Source: an uncultured Prevotella sp. (GTDB taxonomy: Bacteria > Bacteroidota > Bacteroidia > Bacteroidales > Bacteroidaceae). Taken from it: a stretch of 48,108 nt of DNA. How positions within the stretch are numbered: position 1 is the stretch's first letter; each line of letters opens with the position of its first letter. This document shows positions 44,731-48,108 of this stretch, one piece after another. The position numbers and the translations under genes are program-made. Location: positions 1-48,108 of the forward strand of contig CAJONQ010000001.1 in assembly GCA_905235835.1 (NCBI GenBank), read 5' to 3'. Under the pieces are notes generated by a model. The model searched no databases. It saw nothing but the letters and a program-made list of their open reading frames with translations, and was not told the origin of the DNA.

Positions 44731-45503
44731 TGTTTTTCGGCTTTTCTGTGTATGTGAAGTGACATACGTTCGTAAAGATCTTTCATAAAAGGATGGTTGC
44801 GCAACAGCTGTGCCTGATGGCGGATGACATTCTCGTCATAACGGACGGCAGGTCCTGTCTGTGACTGTAGGGGATGCAACTGGTGCACCTTGCGTGCGGT
44901 CTCGTCAATCAGAGGGAGCATCACGTCAAAGCTCATACCATGCTCCTCCAGTATCTCCGCTGCCATGGCATAGCAGTGGTTGGCGAAGTTACAGGCGAAG
45001 ACAGCGGCAAGATGCAGATACTGTCTGTCGTCGCTCGACAACTCATAGACCCGTTCTGTCACACTCTCTGCCAAGTGTCTGATGACCTCCATCGCTCTCT
45101 CGTCACTCGCCTCGATAAAGGTGGGGATCTCCGCAAAATCGACAGGGCGTTCCTTGGAGAACGACTGCATGGGATAGAACACCCCATAATGGCGAGCCAT
45201 GCCCTTGAACATCTCCATGGGCATCGAACCGGCGGTATGCATGAACACCTGTGTCTCCCTACCTTTCGTGACGGCTGGTATCACCTCAGCAAGGACAGAG
45301 TCTTTGATGGAGATGATATAAGCATCGGCTTCCATCGGCAGGTCCTCAGCCTTGTCAACAGGTTGTCCGCCAATCCGTTCCGACAGGGTCTTTGCAGATT
45401 TCATCGTATGACTATACACACAGACAATCTCATGACCGGCACCCAACAGGGTGAGTCCGAGATTCGTAGCAAGTCTGCCTGCTCCTATTAACGCAATCCG
45501 CAT
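44727..45503 (-). CDS. DUF2520 Rossmann-fold protein
   Basis: The product is 258 aa. It opens with [19 protein letters not shown], an NAD(P)-binding fingerprint, followed by a coenzyme domain like that of pyrroline-5-carboxylate reductase or ketopantoate reductase ([30 protein letters not shown]). The C-terminal helical domain (about 160-258) matches DUF2520 ([18 protein letters not shown]). The reaction is unknown. It starts 1 nt after the nitroreductase stop and overlaps kdsC by 4 nt. Confidence 0.85.
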   Translation of the reverse strand: MRIALIGAGRLATNLGLTLLGAGHEIVCVYSHTMKSAKTLSERIGGQPVDKAEDLPMEADAYIISIKDSVLAEVIPAVTKGRETQVFMHTAGSMPMEMFKGMARHYGVFYPMQSFSKERPVDFAEIPTFIEASDERAMEVIRHLAESVTERVYELSSDDRQYLHLAAVFACNFANHCYAMAAEILEEHGMSFDVMLPLIDETARKVHQLHPLQSQTGPAVRYDENVIRHQAQLLRNHPFMKDLYERMSLHIHRKAEKQ

Positions 45504-45504
45504 C

Positions 45505-46029
45505 TTAGTACTTATTCAGATGGACGTTCTCCCACTTCAGTTTCTCCTCGTTCTGGGGCTTTCGCTCGTCAGCCTTATGACCAATGGCGAGGATACAGAG
45601 ACACGACAGGTTCTCGGGGATGTCCAACACCCCCTGTATCACGGTGTCGGCACTCGTCCCGTCGCTCAGTCCACGACCACGCATCTGTATCCAGCAGGAG
45701 CCCAGTCCTAAAGCCTCAGCCTGATACTGCATCGAGATGGCGGCGATAGAACCGTCCTCCACCCAGCAGTCGTTCTGCAGCGGGTCACCTAACACGACAA
45801 TGGCGAGGGGTGCTCCCTTGAGGAACTGTCCTCCCATGTCCTTAGCGTCCGACAGCTTCTCGAGGTCCATCTTGTCATCGACCACCACAAACTGCCAGGC
45901 ACGCTGTCCTTTCGATGTGGGTGACATCAGTCCTGCACGGAGGATCGTCTTCACGTCCTCACCGTCTATCTCCTCTTCTGTAAACTTACGATGCGAGCGG
46001 CGCATCTGCACTAATTCCTTAAACTCCAT
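45505..46029 (-). CDS. Nitroreductase-family flavoprotein
   Basis: The product is 174 aa. The FMN phosphate-binding RRSHRKF is at residues 9-15, then LMSPTSKGQRAWQFVVV, GSIAAISMQYQAEALGLGSCWIQM and a C-terminal LSCLCILAIGHKADERKP. The family reduces nitro groups, quinones or flavins with NAD(P)H. Short length fits the small bacterial subgroup. It is the first gene of the kdsC-maf run; a weak promoter-like TATCTTCG (46056-46063, minus) lies 27 nt upstream. Confidence 0.88.
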   Translation of the reverse strand: MEFKELVQMRRSHRKFTEEEIDGEDVKTILRAGLMSPTSKGQRAWQFVVVDDKMDLEKLSDAKDMGGQFLKGAPLAIVVLGDPLQNDCWVEDGSIAAISMQYQAEALGLGSCWIQMRGRGLSDGTSADTVIQGVLDIPENLSCLCILAIGHKADERKPQNEEKLKWENVHLNKY

Positions 46030-46055
46030 ATCTCTTTTGTGAATATTTGCGGATG

Positions 46056-46063
46056 CGAAGATA
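46056..46063 (-). promoter_or_regulatory. Imperfect promoter -7 element of the nitroreductase operon
   Basis: TATCTTCG on the minus strand matches TAnnTTTG at all but one position. The expected start (about 46050) gives a 20-nt leader. Bases 46064-46225 contain no other signal that I can support. Confidence 0.4.
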
Positions 46064-46225
46064 CAAAATAATCTTCATTCCCACAAGGATGTTTACAGAA
46101 AATTCCACAAAAGCTATTCGATTAAGATATGCTTCATCGCTCCTTCCGATACCTTCTATGGGGGTATTCCGATGCCTCCCAAGGGTGACGCAAGGCATCC
46201 CTATGGGGGTATGCAAGGCATCTCT

Positions 46226-46452
46226 AAGACCCTTGGGAATTATCTCCAAGACCCTTGGGAATTATCTCCAAGACCCTTGGGAATTATCTCCAAGACCCTT
46301 GGGAATTATCTCCAAGACCCTTGGCCAAGACCCTTGGGAATTATCTCCAAGACCCTTGGGAATTATCTCCACGCCCCTTGGAAACGGCATCTTCGACCCT
46401 TGGAAGCGGCGGCTTCGACCGTTAGAGGCGGCACCTTCGACCGTTGGAAACC
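46226..46452. repeat. 22-nt tandem repeat array, locus B
   Basis: Six identical 22-nt units (AAGACCCTTGGGAATTATCT plus CC) occur at 46226-46247, 46248-46269, 46270-46291, 46292-46313, 46327-46348 and 46349-46370, with a truncated 13-nt copy at 46314-46326. From 46372 three diverged 22-nt units follow (CGACCCTTGGAAGCGGC and variants) to about 46452. The first block is homogeneous; the second resembles locus A at 30139-30232. All three plus-strand frames stay open through the block, so protein predictions across it are artefacts of the period. Confidence 0.85.
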
Positions 46453-46470
46453 ATTGAAAATATCATGTAC

Positions 46471-46501
46471 TTTGTTATTTGAAGTAATTATTGTATCTTT
46501 G
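46471..46501 (+). promoter_or_regulatory. Strong orphan promoter
   Basis: TTTG (46471-46474) and TATCTTTG (46494-46501) with a 19-nt spacer match the Bacteroidota consensus closely. The inferred start is about 46508. No convincing protein gene follows on the plus strand: 46508-46700 has no good ORF, and only the 33-codon frame at 46701-46802 has a possible ribosome-binding site. Confidence 0.55.
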
Positions 46502-46531
46502 CTGCCAAACTGTCTGGGGTTGTTGCAGGGT

Positions 46532-46572
46532 TGTAGCACCATTGTAGCAGGACAAATCCCGATCGTGCTACA
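46532..46572. repeat. 8-bp inverted repeat downstream of the orphan promoter
   Basis: TGTAGCAC (46532-46539) and GTGCTACA (46565-46572) are perfectly complementary with 25 nt between. In the predicted plus-strand transcript they would form a stem 25 nt after the start. Confidence 0.45.
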
Positions 46573-46700
46573 GGCTCCACCCTTTATTTATCGGCATTTC
46601 AGCCACATTATAGCCGGGATAGCAGGATTTTTTGTTTTTGTCCTCCCGGTAGCACTGCTCACAGCAGAGAGGGAGCGAAAAGGAGGGGGACAGCCCCCGT

Positions 46701-46802
46701 ATGAGCAACGAGCTCAGACGTGCCGACCATGAAGTCCACGACATTGCCGATGGCAGATACAATGGGCGAATACAGAAGTTCCAGCAAGGGATGTCGAGAT
46801 AG
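46701..46802 (+). CDS. Possible 33-aa small protein
   Basis: The frame starts MSNELRRADHEVHDIADG and ends with TAG at 46800-46802. AGGAGG lies 14 nt before the ATG, but it is partly inside a GGGGG-ACAG-CCCCC hairpin (46685-46698) that could hide or space it. The peptide is charged and hydrophilic, and I do not recognise it. It could equally be a remnant of a larger gene or untranslated. Confidence 0.25.
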   Translation: MSNELRRADHEVHDIADGRYNGRIQKFQQGMSR

Positions 46803-46805
46803 GCA

Positions 46806-46887
46806 ACTGCTATCTGATAGCAGTCCGATAAATTGGAATTTACAGATTCTATTGCTTAGTAATAGGAACGCTAAATTCCGATTTATC
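46806..46887. repeat. Palindrome and nested inverted repeat
   Basis: ACTGCTATC-T-GATAGCAGT (46806-46824) is a perfect 19-bp palindrome. Right after it, arms at 46827-46842 and 46872-46887 pair over 15 of 16 bases and enclose a second stem CTATT/AATAG (46849-46853 with 46861-46865). The structure lies 8 nt beyond the stop of the TRAP gene and could end transcription from both sides, or mark the end of a mobile element. Confidence 0.6.
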
Positions 46888-46894
46888 TGTTTTC

Positions 46895-47956
46895 TTATCT
46901 CTTTGCACTATGCTGAACCAACGAGCGGAGTTTCTCGAATACACGGCGGACTTGACTAACACCTTCGGATTCTTCTACGAGCGAAGCGGTAGAGCCGGTT
47001 TCCTTCTGACCGACCCACTGCTGCTGGACTTCGCACTGACGGACAGAGGTGACGAAATCGGACACTTCGTTGTGCGTGAGGTGGCGCACGGTGCAGCCTT
47101 CATTGCTCAGTTGCTGAAGCAGTTGCTCATAACTCATATCCATCGTCTTGCCCATCTGCTTGTAGGTCTTGCTTGCCGCACGCTCGATGGCTCGCTTATC
47201 CTTAGTGGGCAGAGCATTCCATCGGTCGAGATTCATCGCTATTAAATAGATGTGACCTAACCAAAGTTCCTGCGACACTAATAGGTGAGGAGCGACCTTG
47301 TGGGCACCGATGTCCCATCCGCTGTCGATGTTTACCATGATGCCGTCGATGATGTCAGAGCGCAGCGAGTCGGTCACTTGTTCTCCCCAAGGGATGCGCT
47401 TGTTCGTTGCTCCTGCATTCTCCAGATAACTGATGTGCCAGAAACTGGCGGTTCGCCACGTCTGCCCCTTTAGTGTGCTGAGGTCTGCCATCGGCTTTCG
47501 GCTGTAGAAGCCCACGGGATAACCCGTAGCCACCAGTACAGGGTGGATGCCGGCGCGGTGCAGTTCCTCGGTCAGTTCGGGAATCGTCTTGTAGGCTTTG
47601 CGGATGAGTGCCACCTGTGCCTCGCCCGAAGGTCCTGCAAGGAAACTCTTGAACAACTGGTGGAGCGGCATCCGCTGACTGTCGTATTCAGGCACCACCG
47701 TAGCCATGTCGGCTTTTGTGCCTTCGCGCACCGTCTCGTAGGCATCATAACTCGACGATATTTCGCCGTTCCAGTGGTCGTTGATGCGAATACGCCCCAT
47801 GCTTTCCTGCTCCACAAGGCGGAAAAACTGCTCTGTCACCTGCGTCCGCATGTTGCCTAATGGCTCATGGTCGGTGAAAGTGAGCGTCTGCGCTCCTGCG
47901 AGCATTGGGGCGCAAAGCATTATCAGTAATACGATTTTGTTCATATCCATCTTCAT
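46895..47956 (-). CDS. TRAP transporter substrate-binding protein (DctP family)
   Basis: The product is 353 aa. A signal peptide (MNKIVLLIMLCAPMLAGAQ) is followed by the DctP fold: TLTFTDHEPLGN, LSTLKGQTWRT (with the conserved ligand-binding Arg), GATNKRIPWGEQV and DGIMVNIDSGWDIG. TRAP systems import organic acids such as C4-dicarboxylates or sialic acid by sodium gradient. No membrane subunits (DctQ/DctM) are present in the window. The C-terminal 35 residues are an extension beyond the family's usual end. Start choice among Met1, Met3 and Met5 is open; 10 nt separate Met1 from the upstream stop. Confidence 0.85.
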   Translation of the reverse strand: MKMDMNKIVLLIMLCAPMLAGAQTLTFTDHEPLGNMRTQVTEQFFRLVEQESMGRIRINDHWNGEISSSYDAYETVREGTKADMATVVPEYDSQRMPLHQLFKSFLAGPSGEAQVALIRKAYKTIPELTEELHRAGIHPVLVATGYPVGFYSRKPMADLSTLKGQTWRTASFWHISYLENAGATNKRIPWGEQVTDSLRSDIIDGIMVNIDSGWDIGAHKVAPHLLVSQELWLGHIYLIAMNLDRWNALPTKDKRAIERAASKTYKQMGKTMDMSYEQLLQQLSNEGCTVRHLTHNEVSDFVTSVRQCEVQQQWVGQKETGSTASLVEESEGVSQVRRVFEKLRSLVQHSAKR

Positions 47957-47966
47957 AAATTGGGAT

Positions 47967-48108
47967 TTATTTGACTGCCATCAGGACAGAAAACTTTTGG
48001 TTGGTGTAGATGCAATGTGTGTGCATAAAACCAGCCTTTTTCAGCCATTCCAACTCCTGACTCACAGAACATTCTCGGTCGAGTTTCTGTCTTTCGCGCC
48101 AACGGTCT
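47967..48108 (-). CDS. 3' end of a probable SAM-dependent methyltransferase (partial)
   Basis: Only the last 46 codons are in the window, ending in TAA (47967-47969). The peptide ends with ELEWLKKAGFMHTHCIYTNQ and then KFSVLMAVK, which resembles the last strand pair of class I methyltransferases (family knowledge, ...AGF...CIYxxxKFSVIxAxK). The substrate is unknown. It lies 10 nt upstream of the TRAP gene on the same strand, so they are likely cotranscribed. Confidence 0.55.
   Translation of the reverse strand, partial: DRWRERQKLDRECSVSQELEWLKKAGFMHTHCIYTNQKFSVLMAVK

Noticed and set aside
46226..46452. CRISPR array
   Set aside because: The units follow each other directly with no spacers, and there are no cas genes in the window.
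46047..46732. ORFs running through the 22-nt repeat array
   Set aside because: They are open only because the repeat lacks stop codons in any frame; the peptides are periodic and no ribosome-binding site is seen.
46720..46959. Plus-strand ORF of 79 codons over the palindromes
   Set aside because: It crosses the inverted repeats and runs into the 3' end of the TRAP gene on the other strand, and has no ribosome-binding site.

Overview
The window reads as a chromosomal segment of a Bacteroidota bacterium, most likely Prevotella or a close relative (Segatella, Hoylesella). The evidence is the Bacteroidota promoter signature (TAnnTTTG about 7 nt upstream of the inferred start, sometimes with TTTG about 20 nt further up), an extended Bacteroides aerotolerance (bat) operon, a TamL-type lipoprotein Omp85 protein, an AraC protein cut down to its DNA-binding end, a HECLGH-type dipeptidyl peptidase III, and a degraded gene tail typical of Prevotella secreted proteins. 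Almost all of it is core metabolism and housekeeping. Accessory material is confined to the left edge (about 1-920) and right edge (about 46030-48108).

Layout. 1-920: terminator hairpin, C-terminal tail of a secreted-protein gene joined to the tail of an ISL3-family transposase, then hairpins. 925-5400 (minus): tightly overlapping operon Fur-family regulator, purA, hisS, SGNH/CE12 esterase, small membrane protein. 5433-8510 (minus): AraC-type regulator, DPP III, AlkD-like protein. 8564-10414 (plus): recQ. 10418-12171 (minus): RNase P RNA followed at once by a YihY/BrkB membrane protein. 12227-24481 (plus): a 13-gene run purU-hisH-hisA-hisF-hisIE-ftsE-lysC-lysA-two glycosyltransferase-like genes-fbp-folK-like-M64 peptidase, behind one promoter that overlaps a perfect palindrome. 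24466-30103 (minus): queA, nadE, dnaB, a TrmH-type methyltransferase. 30139-30232: 22-nt repeats. 30237-40007 (minus): MBL-fold hydrolase, moxR, DUF58, a signal-peptide/TM protein, batA, a batB-batC fusion, a batD-batE fusion, PAP2 phosphatase. 40030-42695: small lipoprotein (plus) convergent with tamL (minus). 42740-43486 (plus): a second TrmH-type methyltransferase. 43486-43560: candidate small RNA. 43643-46063 (minus): nitroreductase, DUF2520 protein, kdsC, maf. 46226-46890: 22-nt tandem repeats, an orphan promoter and palindromes. 46895-48108 (minus): TRAP substrate-binding protein behind the 3' end of a probable methyltransferase.

The genes work together in a few clear modules. HisH/HisF release AICAR, which re-enters purine synthesis; PurU in the same operon can supply formate for formyl transfer. 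LysC and LysA make the first and last steps of lysine synthesis, and FtsE sits between the two pathways. MoxR, DUF58 and the VWA/TPR Bat proteins form a cell-envelope AAA+/VWA system. KdsC serves LPS Kdo synthesis.

I did not find a convincing new multi-gene system. The items most worth checking are the candidate terminator-ended small RNA at 43486-43560, the 22-nt repeat family shared by two distant intergenic regions, the two Bat fusions that keep buried signal-peptide-like segments, the strong promoter with no clear gene at 46471-46501, a frame-shifting 7-bp repeat inside a methyltransferase gene, and a glycosyltransferase-like protein whose second half is unrecognised.
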